64,000 nucleotides of DNA from Rhizobium leguminosarum (GTDB taxonomy: Bacteria > Pseudomonadota > Alphaproteobacteria > Rhizobiales > Rhizobiaceae), in NCBI RefSeq assembly GCF_017876795.1, contig NZ_JAGIOR010000001.1:124001-188000 (forward strand). The letters run 5' to 3'. Under the pieces are notes generated by a model. It was not told where the DNA came from, searched no databases, and saw only the letters and a program-made list of their open reading frames with translations. How positions within the stretch are numbered: the stretch's first letter is position 1; each line of letters begins with the position of its first letter. Positions 54,205 to 62,863 of this stretch are shown here, in pieces. A program made the translations under genes and the position numbers.

Positions 54205-54768
54205 CTAAAACCCCAGCGATTGCTGGGCGGGCGGCGGCGGGGCGAGGTTGACGCCTTCGAGCTCCAGCATGCGGGTCTTCGACGACGAACCGCCGGGAGC
54301 GGAGAAACCGCCGATCTTGCCGCCGGCGGCCAGCACCCGGTGGCAGGGGATGATCAGCGCGACCGGGTTCTTCGCCATCGCCTGGCCGACGTCGCGCGCG
54401 ACTTCCGGCCCGGCGCCAAGCTCTTTCGCCAGCGCGCCGTAGGTGGTCGTATGGCCCCAGCCGACACGCCTTGCCGCCGCATAAATATCCCTGAAGAAGG
54501 CATCCCGGCCGGCAAGATCGAGTTCGACGTCAGAAAAATCCGTTTCCTCGCCCTGGAAATAGCGCTTCACGGCGGCGATCGTTTCGATCACATCCGGGGT
54601 AGGCGCGCCGGGTTCAGCATCCGGCAGGCGGCGCAACAGCAGCCGCTCGGTCGCTTCCGCGGTTTTCGTCGGCAGCTGGAAGCGGGCGATGCCGGCGTCG
54701 CTCCAGGCGATGCCGCAGAAACCGCCTGCGGTTTCGAAGATGAGATAGTGGTGGATCGTCTGGGCCAT
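54205..54768 (-). CDS. ogt: Methylated-DNA--protein-cysteine methyltransferase
   Basis: A 187-residue suicide repair protein that removes alkyl groups from O6-alkylguanine. The acceptor Cys is in VALIIPCHRVLAAGG, with the DNA-binding helix segment (WGHTTTYGALAKELGAG, ARDVGQAMAKNP) before it. The ATG at 54768 precedes the conserved N-terminal domain; the longer upstream frame runs through IS1595 and flanking DNA. The IS1595 element now sits about 100 bp upstream and may affect expression. Confidence 0.92.
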   Translation of the reverse strand: MAQTIHHYLIFETAGGFCGIAWSDAGIARFQLPTKTAEATERLLLRRLPDAEPGAPTPDVIETIAAVKRYFQGEETDFSDVELDLAGRDAFFRDIYAAARRVGWGHTTTYGALAKELGAGPEVARDVGQAMAKNPVALIIPCHRVLAAGGKIGGFSAPGGSSSKTRMLELEGVNLAPPPPAQQSLGF

Positions 54769-54876
54769 GACATAGCCTCCGCGTTTTCGATTACCACCAA
54801 AATCGTACGGGACGGCCGCTGTTTCAACCCGATTCTTGCGCATCTCGTTCTTTTTTTGTTCTTGGTGGCCCTCGAT

Positions 54877-56066
54877 GGCCTTTATCAACCAAAGACAGCT
54901 ACGGCCGATTTGATGGTGATGCCGCCGTCGGGGCTTCTGCGCATTTGGCGGCCGGTGGCAGCACGGAACACTTGCAATAACTGCAGCGCGGGAGGCACCC
55001 GCGACCAAAGGGTTTTCATGCTTTCCTTGCCATTTCGGCTTTTTCGCATGGCTTGGCCGGCGACAACGCGCTGGGACCAGCGGAAGCCAATTTCATGGAA
55101 ATACAAATCGGCAAGTTCTGGGCTGATGTGATGAAAAACACCTGCGATGGTTCTGCGAACCCGAGCATTGAACCCTTCAACTGAATTGACGTGGACGGTA
55201 TCCCGGACATATTCACGGCTGGAGTGGCTGACCGTTTCGTGTGTGGCGAAGCTTTCGCCAATCGCCATGAATGTCTTTGCCTCGTCACTCAGCAAATGGG
55301 CATGAAGCCCAACTTGAGTTGAAATCGCGCCTACGGCAGCCCGCAATGAAAGGCCGGTAACGACAGCGGCTCGGGCATCGCCTGCGGTGGAACCGGGGGT
55401 AACGTCTGCCGGTCTCTGCACGATAGCCATGACCGGCGTCTTCTCCGTTTTCGTCTGCCCCTTGCGGCCTCGCCCCGATGGCGGTTCGTCAGGCCGCTTT
55501 CTTGGCCTTCCGCCAAGATAGAAATGATCAATCTCGACTGTGCCGTCCAACATGTTTTCGCGCGCCACCATAAGACGCAGCGCATGACCGATCCGCCAGG
55601 CCGTGGGTTGACTTACACCGAGCGTCTCGGCGAGACGAACCGAGGACAGGCCTTTGTCCGACTGCAGCAACAACCACATCGCCTTGAGCCATACGCGCAA
55701 GGGAAGTTTCGTGGCGTGCAAGGGCGTATGCGTTGTCACCGTGAACTGGAACCGGCAATCACCACTGGAGCATTGATAGAGGCCCGGCCGCGCACGGCGC
55801 TTACCAGTATCGCGGCCAGCTATCGCGATCGAGCGTTTGTAACCACAGGCGGGGCAGATCCTGCCATTCGGCCATATCATGCTTTCCAGCAAACGACGGC
55901 AATGCTCCTCGTTCCGGAACGCGGCTACCATGTCTTCAACAGTCCGGATATTGGAAAGCGTTGCGAGCATCATTTCAGACATAATTACCTCCTTCGGGAC
56001 TGGCCATAGAGTCGCATGGAAATCGCTATCTCACAACATATTTGCTGTCTTTGGTTGATAAAGGCC
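54877..56066 (-). mobile_element. IS1595-family insertion sequence, complete
   Basis: A 1190-bp element with perfect 23-bp inverted repeats (starting GGCCTTTATCAACCAAAGAC) at 54877-54899 and 56044-56066. It is flanked by an 8-bp target duplication CCCTCGAT at 54869-54876 and 56067-56074, the size expected for IS1595. Transposase 54885-55982 is on the minus strand. Clean ends and exact duplications suggest recent insertion. Confidence 0.95.
54885..55982 (-). CDS. IS1595-family transposase
   Basis: A 365-residue transposase. It has an N-terminal zinc-ribbon with CPACGYKRS and CSSGDCRFQF, then an ISXO2-like DDE domain: D in TVEIDHFYLGGRPRK, D in LLSDEAKTFMAIGE, and N/E in HVNSVEGFNARVRRTIAGVF. 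The TGA stop lies inside the left inverted repeat. Intact. Confidence 0.94.
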   Translation of the reverse strand: MSEMMLATLSNIRTVEDMVAAFRNEEHCRRLLESMIWPNGRICPACGYKRSIAIAGRDTGKRRARPGLYQCSSGDCRFQFTVTTHTPLHATKLPLRVWLKAMWLLLQSDKGLSSVRLAETLGVSQPTAWRIGHALRLMVARENMLDGTVEIDHFYLGGRPRKRPDEPPSGRGRKGQTKTEKTPVMAIVQRPADVTPGSTAGDARAAVVTGLSLRAAVGAISTQVGLHAHLLSDEAKTFMAIGESFATHETVSHSSREYVRDTVHVNSVEGFNARVRRTIAGVFHHISPELADLYFHEIGFRWSQRVVAGQAMRKSRNGKESMKTLWSRVPPALQLLQVFRAATGRQMRRSPDGGITIKSAVAVFG

Positions 56067-56255
56067 CCCTCGATACCTCGTGGACGGAACAAGAACGCTT
56101 GCTCGTCCACGCGTTCTCAAAAACCGAACAACAGATATCGGTCGCCGGCCGCTGCTCGGTTGATGCAATCATGCCCTGCAAGGCTTGCGCTTGGCAAGTT
56201 TCCGCGCATAAAGCTGAACAACCGTCGGGAATGGCAAACGCGGAGCGAAGGCAGC

Positions 56256-57317
56256 ATGGACGTTTCAGAGATCAATATCCCGGGAGATACGCCTGGAACG
56301 GAGTGGCGGCTGCCGGTGCTGCACTTTGCAGGCCACGATCCGAAGGCGCCGAAGATCTATATCCAGGCGGCACTGCATGCCGGCGAGCTGCCGGGAACGG
56401 CGCTCCTGCACTTCCTCTGTGAGCGGCTGCGGCAGGTGGAAAGCGAAGGCGGGATCGCCGGCGATATCACCATCGTGCCGCAGGCCAACCCAATCGGTGC
56501 GGCGCAATCGCATTTCGGCGACCTGCAGGGTCGTTTCGACCTTGGCTCACGCACCAATTTCAACCGGGATTTCCCGCTGATCTCCCTTGCCGATCGGGCC
56601 ACACTGATCGAAGAGTTAGACGATTACCCGGCTACCGACAGGCTGAAGCGGCAGCTCTTGCATATGGCGCTTGGCGCCGATCTCGTCCTCGACCTGCATT
56701 GCGACGACGAATCCCTGCAATATGCCTATATCGACGAAGCCTTCTGGCCGGAGGCGGCCGATCTTGCCGCCGCACTCGATATGGCGGCCGTGCTGCTTTC
56801 GGATGGCGAAAGCTCGGCCTTCGAGGAGGCCGTCGGCTTCGCCTGGAAATATGAGGGTTCCGACGAGCGGCAATCGCGGCTGCCAAGCAGGCTTTCGGTC
56901 ACCGTCGAGCTGCGCGGCAAGCGCGACGTCGATCCGGTGCTGGCGGAGAAGGATGCGGAGGGGCTGTGGCGGTTCCTTGCGGCACGGGGGATCGTCGGTG
57001 ACGTGACGGCAACGCCAACCGCATTTGCCGGTCCGGCCGTCCCACTCGACAATGTCGAGATTCTTCGCGCTCCCGAAGGTGGGGCCGTGCTCTTTCAACG
57101 CAGCATCGGCGACAGGATTGTCGAGGGCGAGCTTCTGGCGACGATTGTCACTCGCCCGGGTCAGCCGGGCGGCAGCATCGAGCTCCGCGCGCCGCAAGAC
57201 GGGTTGATCCTGACGCGAACGTCCGACCGGCTGGTACGGCGGCGCGGCGACCTGATGAAGATCGCCTGCGACAGTCCCAGCGACGCCTTGCGCAAGGCCG
57301 GCACGCTGGAGAATTGA
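56256..57317 (+). CDS. Succinylglutamate desuccinylase/aspartoacylase-family protein
   Basis: A 353-residue M14-type zinc hydrolase. Zinc ligands appear in AALHAGELPGTALLHFL (H-x-x-E) and LVLDLHCDDES (His). NPIGAAQSHFGDLQGRFDLG and TNFNRDFPL follow the family pattern, and the C-terminal beta-domain is present (GAVLFQRSIGDRIVEGELLA). It would remove acyl groups from amino-acid-type substrates. I chose the ATG at 56256, since the frame upstream runs through the IS flank. Confidence 0.85.
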   Translation: MDVSEINIPGDTPGTEWRLPVLHFAGHDPKAPKIYIQAALHAGELPGTALLHFLCERLRQVESEGGIAGDITIVPQANPIGAAQSHFGDLQGRFDLGSRTNFNRDFPLISLADRATLIEELDDYPATDRLKRQLLHMALGADLVLDLHCDDESLQYAYIDEAFWPEAADLAAALDMAAVLLSDGESSAFEEAVGFAWKYEGSDERQSRLPSRLSVTVELRGKRDVDPVLAEKDAEGLWRFLAARGIVGDVTATPTAFAGPAVPLDNVEILRAPEGGAVLFQRSIGDRIVEGELLATIVTRPGQPGGSIELRAPQDGLILTRTSDRLVRRRGDLMKIACDSPSDALRKAGTLEN

Positions 57318-57429
57318 GCCGAGCCGGATCCCGGTGATCCCGGCGCGCGCGGGGATAAAGTGTCGCGCGAGCGTTTGCGCCGGTCTTCTTGCATGGTATC
57401 TCGCTGCGATCACAGGGAATCGATCGGGC

Positions 57430-57777
57430 ATGACCGTCACCATCTATGGTATCAAGAACTGCGACACGATGAAGAAGGCCCGCAGCTGGCTGGAAGAACA
57501 CGGCGTTGCCTATGCGTTTCACGATTACAAGGCGCTCGGTATCGACCGCGCCCATCTTGAGGCCTGGATCGATCAGGCCGGCCTCGATGTGCTCAACCGC
57601 GCCGGCACCACCTTCCGCAAACTGCCCGATGCCGAGCGGGCGAACCTCAGCCGGGAGAAGGCGGTCCAACTGATGCTCGACCAGCCGTCGATGATCAAAC
57701 GGCCGGTGCTGGAGGCCAGCGGCAAGTTGCTGATCGGCTTCAAGCCGGAGAGCTACGCCGGCGCGTTTGCAGGCTGA
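57430..57777 (+). CDS. ArsC/Spx-family reductase-like protein
   Basis: A 115-residue thioredoxin-fold protein (YffB-like). It has IYGIKNCDTMKKARSWLEEH with the single catalytic Cys, AYAFHDYKALGID, and MIKRPVLEASGKLLIGF, with the RP motif typical of ArsC-like proteins. Related proteins act as arsenate or glutathione-dependent reductases or as regulators; the actual role is not clear. Located between the aspartoacylase-like gene and ybaK, same strand. Confidence 0.85.
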   Translation: MTVTIYGIKNCDTMKKARSWLEEHGVAYAFHDYKALGIDRAHLEAWIDQAGLDVLNRAGTTFRKLPDAERANLSREKAVQLMLDQPSMIKRPVLEASGKLLIGFKPESYAGAFAG

Positions 57778-57806
57778 ACGACGGGCAACAACCTCCCGAG
57801 ATAGAG

Positions 57807-58280
57807 ATGTCCAAGACAACGCGCGCGACACAGGTTCTTTCCCAGGCAGGCGTCGCCTTCACGGTGCATGCCTATGACTACGACCCGGGCGCCGAGCGCG
57901 TCGGCCTGCAGGCGGCGGAAGCCCTTGGCGAAGCGCCGCATCGGGTGTTGAAGACGTTGATGGCGGAGGTGGACGGCAAGCCGGTCTGCGTCGTCGTGCC
58001 GTCGGATCGCGAAGTCAGCATGAAGAAGCTTGCCAGCGCCTTTCACGGCAAATCGGCCAACATGATGAAGCCGGCCGATGCCGAGCGGCTGACGGGCTAT
58101 CATGTCGGCGGCATCAGCCCCTTCGGCCAGAAGAAGACCGTGCCGACGGCGATCGAGGAAACCGCCCTTGCCGAACCGCTCGTCTATATCAATGGCGGCC
58201 AACGCGGACTGCAGGTGCGGCTCGATCCAAAGGATGCGTTGAAGGCCTTGAAAGCGATCGGCGTATCATTGATCGCCTGA
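57807..58280 (+). CDS. ybaK: Cys-tRNA(Pro)/Cys-tRNA deacylase YbaK type
   Basis: A 157-residue editing protein that hydrolyses mischarged Cys-tRNA(Pro). Visible features are ATQVLSQAGVAFTVHAYDYD, RVLKTLMAEVDGKPVCVVVP, GGISPFGQKKTVPTAIEETA and a C-terminal YINGGQRGLQVRLDPKDAL. The length is standard. Its stop directly abuts the stop of the convergent MarR gene. Confidence 0.9.
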   Translation: MSKTTRATQVLSQAGVAFTVHAYDYDPGAERVGLQAAEALGEAPHRVLKTLMAEVDGKPVCVVVPSDREVSMKKLASAFHGKSANMMKPADAERLTGYHVGGISPFGQKKTVPTAIEETALAEPLVYINGGQRGLQVRLDPKDALKALKAIGVSLIA

Positions 58281-58724
58281 TCAAAGGAAACGAGCCAGTA
58301 AATCCGTTATGGTATTTGCCTCGTTCTCGGCAAGCTTGCAGCCTATATGGGTTTCGATCGACTTGGCATAGACCACCCACATGCGCTCTCGCAGCTGCAG
58401 CCCAGCATCGGTGATGAGAACCCAGCGGCCGCGCGCATCCTCGTCGAAGGTCTCGCGGCGAACCAAGCCCTCCCTTTCCAGCCGGTCTACCAGACGGGAG
58501 AGATTATATTGCGCAAGCAGCGTGCGTTCTTCGATCTCATAGGGACGCAATCGTCCGCCCTTTGCCCTCGCCAGCTCCCAAAGCACGTCGTACCAGGAAA
58601 GCGGCGGCATTTTCGCCGCCTTGAAATCGGTTTCGATCGCCGCAAGCAGTCGATCGCGGGCGCGCATGATGTGTATCCATGCGCTGGTTGCGGCTTCGCT
58701 CGGCGTCGGGGTCTTATCGGACAT
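58281..58724 (-). CDS. MarR-family regulator next to a GST gene
   Basis: A 147-residue winged-helix protein. The DNA-binding region reads EERTLLAQYNLSRLVDRLER with the wing EGLVRRETFDEDARGRWVLI. It is divergent from the GST at 58833 with 108 bp between starts, the standard arrangement for a MarR repressor of an efflux or detoxification gene. It is convergent with ybaK; the two stops are directly adjacent in a TGATCA. Confidence 0.87.
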   Translation of the reverse strand: MSDKTPTPSEAATSAWIHIMRARDRLLAAIETDFKAAKMPPLSWYDVLWELARAKGGRLRPYEIEERTLLAQYNLSRLVDRLEREGLVRRETFDEDARGRWVLITDAGLQLRERMWVVYAKSIETHIGCKLAENEANTITDLLARFL

Positions 58725-58769
58725 AGATGCAGTTACATTTAACTTGATCACCGGCGCAATCGCTATTAT

Positions 58770-58781
58770 ATGCATTTGCAT
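58770..58781. promoter_or_regulatory. Possible MarR operator (ATGCATTTGCAT)
   Basis: A short imperfect dyad with ATGCA arms in the divergent MarR/GST region, 52 bp from the GST start. MarR proteins often bind AT-rich palindromes between the divergent genes. This is a weak candidate. Confidence 0.3.
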
Positions 58782-58832
58782 CTATCTTCATCACTGGTTC
58801 AGCCGCGGCTTTGCGGCATCAGGAGACCCGCC

Positions 58833-59516
58833 ATGAGCAAGCTTACATTGATCAGCCACCATCTCTGCCCTTATGTGCAGCGCGCCGCGATCGTGCTCCT
58901 CGAAAAGGGCGTGCCGTTCGAGCGCATCAACATCGATCTTACCAACAAGCCGGACTGGTTCCTGAAAATCTCGCCGCTCGGCAAGGTGCCGCTGCTGCGG
59001 ATCGAGGAGGAGGATGGCAGCGAGGCGGTGCTGTTCGAAAGCAGCGTCATCTGCGAATATCTGGAGGAAACGCAAGCGGGGACTGCCCTGCACCCCAAGG
59101 ATGCGCTGACCCGCGCCCGTCATCGCGGCTGGATGGAATTCGGCTCGTCCGTGCTGTCCGATCTCTGGGGTTATGAAACGGCGCAGGATGAGCTGCAGCT
59201 GGATGCCAAGCGCAAAGCGCTCATCGTAAAATTCGCGACGCTCGAAGGGGCGCTGGGCGACGGGTCCTATTTTTCCGGCGGCAGCTTCAGCCTCGTCGAC
59301 GCCGTCTTCGCGCCGGTCTTTCGGTATTTCGATCTCTTCGACACGCTCGGCGACAGCGGCATCTTCTCAAGGCTCGAGCGGGTAAAGCGCTGGCGCCGGA
59401 CGCTGTCAGAGCGCACGAGCGTCCGGGCCGCCGTTGGCGCAGATTACCCGCAGCGGCTGACGGAATTCCTCAAGAAACACAGCTCGATCCTGCTCAGGCA
59501 GCCTGCCGCCGCGTGA
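58833..59516 (+). CDS. Glutathione S-transferase family protein (Cys-type active site)
   Basis: A 227-residue GST. The active-site segment is LISHHLCPYVQRAAIVLLEK, with CPYVQR typical of omega/beta-type or glutaredoxin-like GSTs. The gamma-glutamyl site is LFESSVICEYLEET after PLGKVPLLRIEEED. The C-terminal helical domain has FSLVDAVFAPVFRYFDLFD. It is probably controlled by the divergent MarR gene. The substrate is unknown. Confidence 0.9.
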   Translation: MSKLTLISHHLCPYVQRAAIVLLEKGVPFERINIDLTNKPDWFLKISPLGKVPLLRIEEEDGSEAVLFESSVICEYLEETQAGTALHPKDALTRARHRGWMEFGSSVLSDLWGYETAQDELQLDAKRKALIVKFATLEGALGDGSYFSGGSFSLVDAVFAPVFRYFDLFDTLGDSGIFSRLERVKRWRRTLSERTSVRAAVGADYPQRLTEFLKKHSSILLRQPAAA

Positions 59517-59640
59517 GCGGGCAAGCGGCCGGGCGTCGATCCGGCCGCTGGCAATTCGGTAGCGGCGCGCTTCATTTTCGCCGCAAACGGGTCTAAGTCT
59601 GCCAGCCTGAGAACGTCGATGACAAAAGGCAGGTTGAACC

Positions 59641-60894
59641 ATGACTTTCATGCCCCAGAGCCAGAACACCATTGATCCCGTCAAGCTGGAGAAGCTTGCG
59701 AAAGTTGCCGTCAAGGTCGGGCTGCAATTGCAGAAGGGTCAGGATCTGGTGATTACCGCGCCGGTGGTGGCGCTGCCGCTCGTTCGCCTGATCACCAAAC
59801 ACGCCTATCAGGCCGGCGCCGGCCTCGTCACCGCCTTCTATTCCGACGAGGAAACGACGCTTTCGCGCTATCAGCATGGCAGCGACGAGAGCTTCGACCG
59901 CGCCTCCGGCTGGCTCTACGAGGGCATGGCCAAGGCCTATGCCAACGGAGCGGCCCGTCTGGCGATCGCCGGCGACAATCCTTTGCTGCTTTCCGAGCAG
60001 GACGCCGACAAGGTCGGCCGCGCCAATCGCGCCACATCAACCGCCTACAAGCCGGCGCTGGAAAAGATCTCGAATTTCGACATCAACTGGAACATCGTTT
60101 CCTATCCCAATCCGTCCTGGGCCAAGGTGGTCTTCCCCGACGATCCCGAACCGATCGCCATTGCCAAGCTCGCCAAGGCGATCTTTGCCGCCTCGCGCGT
60201 CGATGTCAGCGATCCGGTCGCCGCTTGGGCCGAGCACAATGCCAATCTGGCCAAGCGCTCCGCCTGGCTGAACGGCGAGCGCTTCGCTTCGCTGCATTTC
60301 AAGGGACCGGGCACTGACCTGACGGTCGGGCTTGCCGACGGGCATGAATGGCATGGCGGCGCGTCCACCGCCAAGAACGGCATTACCTGCAATCCGAACA
60401 TCCCGACCGAGGAAGTCTTCACCACGCCGCATGCGCTGCGCGTCGAAGGCCATGTTTCGAGCACCAAGCCGCTTTCGCACCAGGGCACGCTGATCGACAA
60501 TATCCAGGTGCGTTTCGAGGCCGGCCGCATCGTCGAGGCCAAGGCGTCGCGCGGCGAAAAAGTGTTGAACAAGGTGCTCGATACCGACGACGGCGCGCGC
60601 CGGCTCGGCGAAGTGGCGCTGGTGCCGCATTCCTCGCCGATTTCGGCCAGCGGCATCCTGTTCTACAACACGCTGTTCGACGAGAACGCCTCGTGCCACA
60701 TCGCGCTCGGCCAGTGCTATACCAAGTGCTTCCTCGACGGCGCGACACTGAGCCAGGAGCAGATCAAGGCGCAGGGCGGCAATTCCAGCCTGATCCATAT
60801 CGACTGGATGATCGGCTCGGATAAGGTCGATATCGACGGCGTCAAGCCCGATGGCTCGCGGGTTCCGGTGATGCGGCAGGGCGAATGGGCCTGA
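59641..60894 (+). CDS. M29-family aminopeptidase
   Basis: A 417-residue thermophilic-type metallo-aminopeptidase (AmpS/M29). Motifs: FTTPHALRVEGHVSSTKPLS, IVEAKASRGEKVLNKVLDTD, FYNTLFDENASCHIALGQCY and a C-terminal IHIDWMIGSDKVDIDG with metal-binding His and Asp. Length is standard. Its last 53 bp overlap the 3' end of the convergent exporter gene. Confidence 0.93.
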   Translation: MTFMPQSQNTIDPVKLEKLAKVAVKVGLQLQKGQDLVITAPVVALPLVRLITKHAYQAGAGLVTAFYSDEETTLSRYQHGSDESFDRASGWLYEGMAKAYANGAARLAIAGDNPLLLSEQDADKVGRANRATSTAYKPALEKISNFDINWNIVSYPNPSWAKVVFPDDPEPIAIAKLAKAIFAASRVDVSDPVAAWAEHNANLAKRSAWLNGERFASLHFKGPGTDLTVGLADGHEWHGGASTAKNGITCNPNIPTEEVFTTPHALRVEGHVSSTKPLSHQGTLIDNIQVRFEAGRIVEAKASRGEKVLNKVLDTDDGARRLGEVALVPHSSPISASGILFYNTLFDENASCHIALGQCYTKCFLDGATLSQEQIKAQGGNSSLIHIDWMIGSDKVDIDGVKPDGSRVPVMRQGEWA

Positions 60895-61753
60895 TCGGAA
60901 TCAATATGCGCTGACTGAGCCAGACGCTGGCAAGCACCGTGGCGAGGCCGGCGATCTGCGCCGGCGCCAGGCTCTGGCCGAGCGCCAGCCAGCCAAGCAG
61001 TGTCGCGACCAGCGGGCTCAGAAAGCCGAGTGACGAGACTGCCGAGGGTTCGATGCGCGACAGGCCGCGAAACCACAGCAGATAGGTGAAGGCAGCGCCG
61101 ATCAGGCCGAGATAGGCGATGCCGGCAATGTTTGCGATGCTCGGTGCCGGTAGCGCCGGTTCGAGGCAAAGCGCAAAGGGCACCAGCAGGATGCCGCCTG
61201 CCGTCAATTGCCAGGCGGTGAAGGTGAGGTTCGAGACCGGCGGCGCCCAGCGCCGTGTCAGCACCGTGCCGAAGGCCATCGAGACGGCGCCGGCGAGACC
61301 GGCAGCGACCCCTGCGGGATCGAGCCCCGCCGTCGGCGTCAGTACCAGCAACCCGACACCGGCCATGCCGGCGAAACCGGCCAACACGGCGAGCGGCCGG
61401 ACCGGCTTGCCGAGAAAAAACCGCGACAGCGCGATGACGATCAGCGGCTGCACCGCGCCGACCGTTGCGGCAACGCCGCCCGGCAGCCTGTAGGCGGAGA
61501 CGAAGAGCATCGCCCAGAAGAACGAGAAGTTCAGCGCGCCGAGAACGAAGGCCCTTCCCCACCAGATGCCGGACGGCAGCTTTCTCACCAGCAGCAGAAG
61601 CAGCAGGCCGGCTGGCAGCGCCCGCAGCATCGCCACCGTCAACGGATACCCGGCCGGCAGGGATGCGGTGGTGACGATGTAGGTGCTGCCCCAGATGGCG
61701 GGTGCGAGTGCGGTCATCGCAAGATCGGTGGCATAACCGGAATTTGTCTTCAT
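60842..61753 (-). CDS. EamA/DMT-family exporter
   Basis: A 303-residue inner-membrane protein with two EamA repeats and ten predicted helices (APAIWGSTYIVTTASLPAGY, AMLRALPAGLLLLLLVRKLP, AGIAYLGLIGAAFTYLLWFR). It is divergent to a MarR gene with a perfect palindrome in the intergenic region, so it is probably repressed by that MarR protein and exports a compound it senses. The C-terminal 53 bp overlap the aminopeptidase gene antisense. Confidence 0.9.
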   Translation of the reverse strand: MKTNSGYATDLAMTALAPAIWGSTYIVTTASLPAGYPLTVAMLRALPAGLLLLLLVRKLPSGIWWGRAFVLGALNFSFFWAMLFVSAYRLPGGVAATVGAVQPLIVIALSRFFLGKPVRPLAVLAGFAGMAGVGLLVLTPTAGLDPAGVAAGLAGAVSMAFGTVLTRRWAPPVSNLTFTAWQLTAGGILLVPFALCLEPALPAPSIANIAGIAYLGLIGAAFTYLLWFRGLSRIEPSAVSSLGFLSPLVATLLGWLALGQSLAPAQIAGLATVLASVWLSQRILIPIRPIRPAASPEPASHRA

Positions 61754-61769
61754 CTCAAGAATCTCTATT

Positions 61770-61778
61770 TCAAGATAA
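61770..61778. promoter_or_regulatory. Half-site of the MarR operator
   Basis: TCAAGATAA repeats one half of the 20-bp palindrome at 61796-61815. It lies 17 bp upstream of the exporter start codon and may be a second, weaker contact for the MarR protein. Confidence 0.4.
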
Positions 61779-61795
61779 ATCCATCCTACACCTTC

Positions 61796-61815
61796 TTATC
61801 TTGACGTCAAGATAA
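61796..61815. promoter_or_regulatory. MarR operator candidate, perfect 20-bp palindrome
   Basis: TTATCTTGACGTCAAGATAA is a perfect palindrome in the 81-bp region between the divergent EamA exporter and MarR genes. Length, symmetry and position fit a MarR dimer binding site controlling both genes. Confidence 0.7.
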
Positions 61816-61834
61816 TGAATGCTATCGATGGACG

Positions 61835-62335
61835 ATGAGCAAAGACGGCAAGATCGACCACGTCGACAAGATCCTGGCGCAATGGCGACGGGAGCGGCCG
61901 GATCTCGACGTCGAACCGATGGGCATCCTCGGGCGCCTGAAGCGCCTCAGCACCCATCTCGGCCGCGAAGTGGAGGCAGTGCTGCTGAAGCAGGGGCTTT
62001 CGACCTCCGCCTTCGACGTGCTGGCGACGCTACGCCGCGCCGGTGCGCCCCACCGGCTTTCGCCGGGCGAGCTTCTCGAGATGACCATGGTCAGCTCCGG
62101 CACGATGACGAACCGCATCGACCAGCTGGAAAAGGCGGGCTTCGTCGAGCGGATCCTCAATCCCGACGACCGCAGGAGCGTGCTCATCGCGCTGACGGAA
62201 AAGGGACGTGTGACGGTCGAGACCGCTGTCGACGCCCATGTCGCCAATCAGCACCGGCTGTCAAAAAACCTGAGCGCTGCCGAAAAGGCGGACCTCGACA
62301 GGCTGTTGCGCAAATTCCTTGCGGATTTCGAGTAA
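61835..62335 (+). CDS. MarR-family regulator paired with an EamA exporter
   Basis: A 166-residue winged-helix regulator. The recognition region is LSPGELLEMTMVSSGTMTNR, IDQLEKAGFVERILNPDDRR and the wing continues SVLIALTEKG. It is divergent to the exporter at 60842-61753, with a perfect palindrome in between; it likely represses itself and the exporter. The ligand is unknown. Confidence 0.9.
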   Translation: MSKDGKIDHVDKILAQWRRERPDLDVEPMGILGRLKRLSTHLGREVEAVLLKQGLSTSAFDVLATLRRAGAPHRLSPGELLEMTMVSSGTMTNRIDQLEKAGFVERILNPDDRRSVLIALTEKGRVTVETAVDAHVANQHRLSKNLSAAEKADLDRLLRKFLADFE

Positions 62336-62371
62336 TTTTCGCACGCTTGCCGATGATGATGAACACCGCGG

Positions 62372-62860
62372 TTATGCCATGCAGCATTCCGGGGCCTGCT
62401 TCGAAGGCTCGGAGATGGTGGCATCTGGAAAGAAATCCCGCCGCTCTTGCCGCATCGCTTCTGCAATCATATCGGCATCCTCATTGCTGATGCCGAACAA
62501 ACCGAAGCGGAGCTGATAGCCCCAATTGGGGCCGACCTGCGTGAAGGCGAGCCGGCCGAGCAGCGGCCGGATCAGGGTTTCCTCCTCAGGCCACCAATCG
62601 ACATCCCGCCGCCAGGGCCTGAAACCACTTTCCATCTCCACCTGATAAGGCGCCCCATTGCGTGCCGCGCCGATCGCGGTGAAAGCTTGCAGGCGGTCCT
62701 TGCCGCCAAAGACGACGGTGGGCGAGTAATAGATGACACGATCCCCAGGCGTGATTCGCCTGAGGGGTGACGCCTTGCCGTGACAGACCTGCATGAAACC
62801 GGCTTGACGGCCGATGCGGACATGCGCTGCGGAAGCGACGGCGATCCAGGCATTGGCCAT
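62372..62860 (-). CDS. EVE-domain protein
   Basis: A 162-residue protein of the EVE/PUA-like family (UPF0310-like), which binds modified bases in nucleic acids. It starts [20 protein letters not shown] and has [37 protein letters not shown] and [15 protein letters not shown]. It is immediately downstream of the VOC gene (3 bp), so the two are probably co-transcribed. Confidence 0.8.
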   Translation of the reverse strand: MANAWIAVASAAHVRIGRQAGFMQVCHGKASPLRRITPGDRVIYYSPTVVFGGKDRLQAFTAIGAARNGAPYQVEMESGFRPWRRDVDWWPEEETLIRPLLGRLAFTQVGPNWGYQLRFGLFGISNEDADMIAEAMRQERRDFFPDATISEPSKQAPECCMA

Positions 62861-62863
62861 GGC

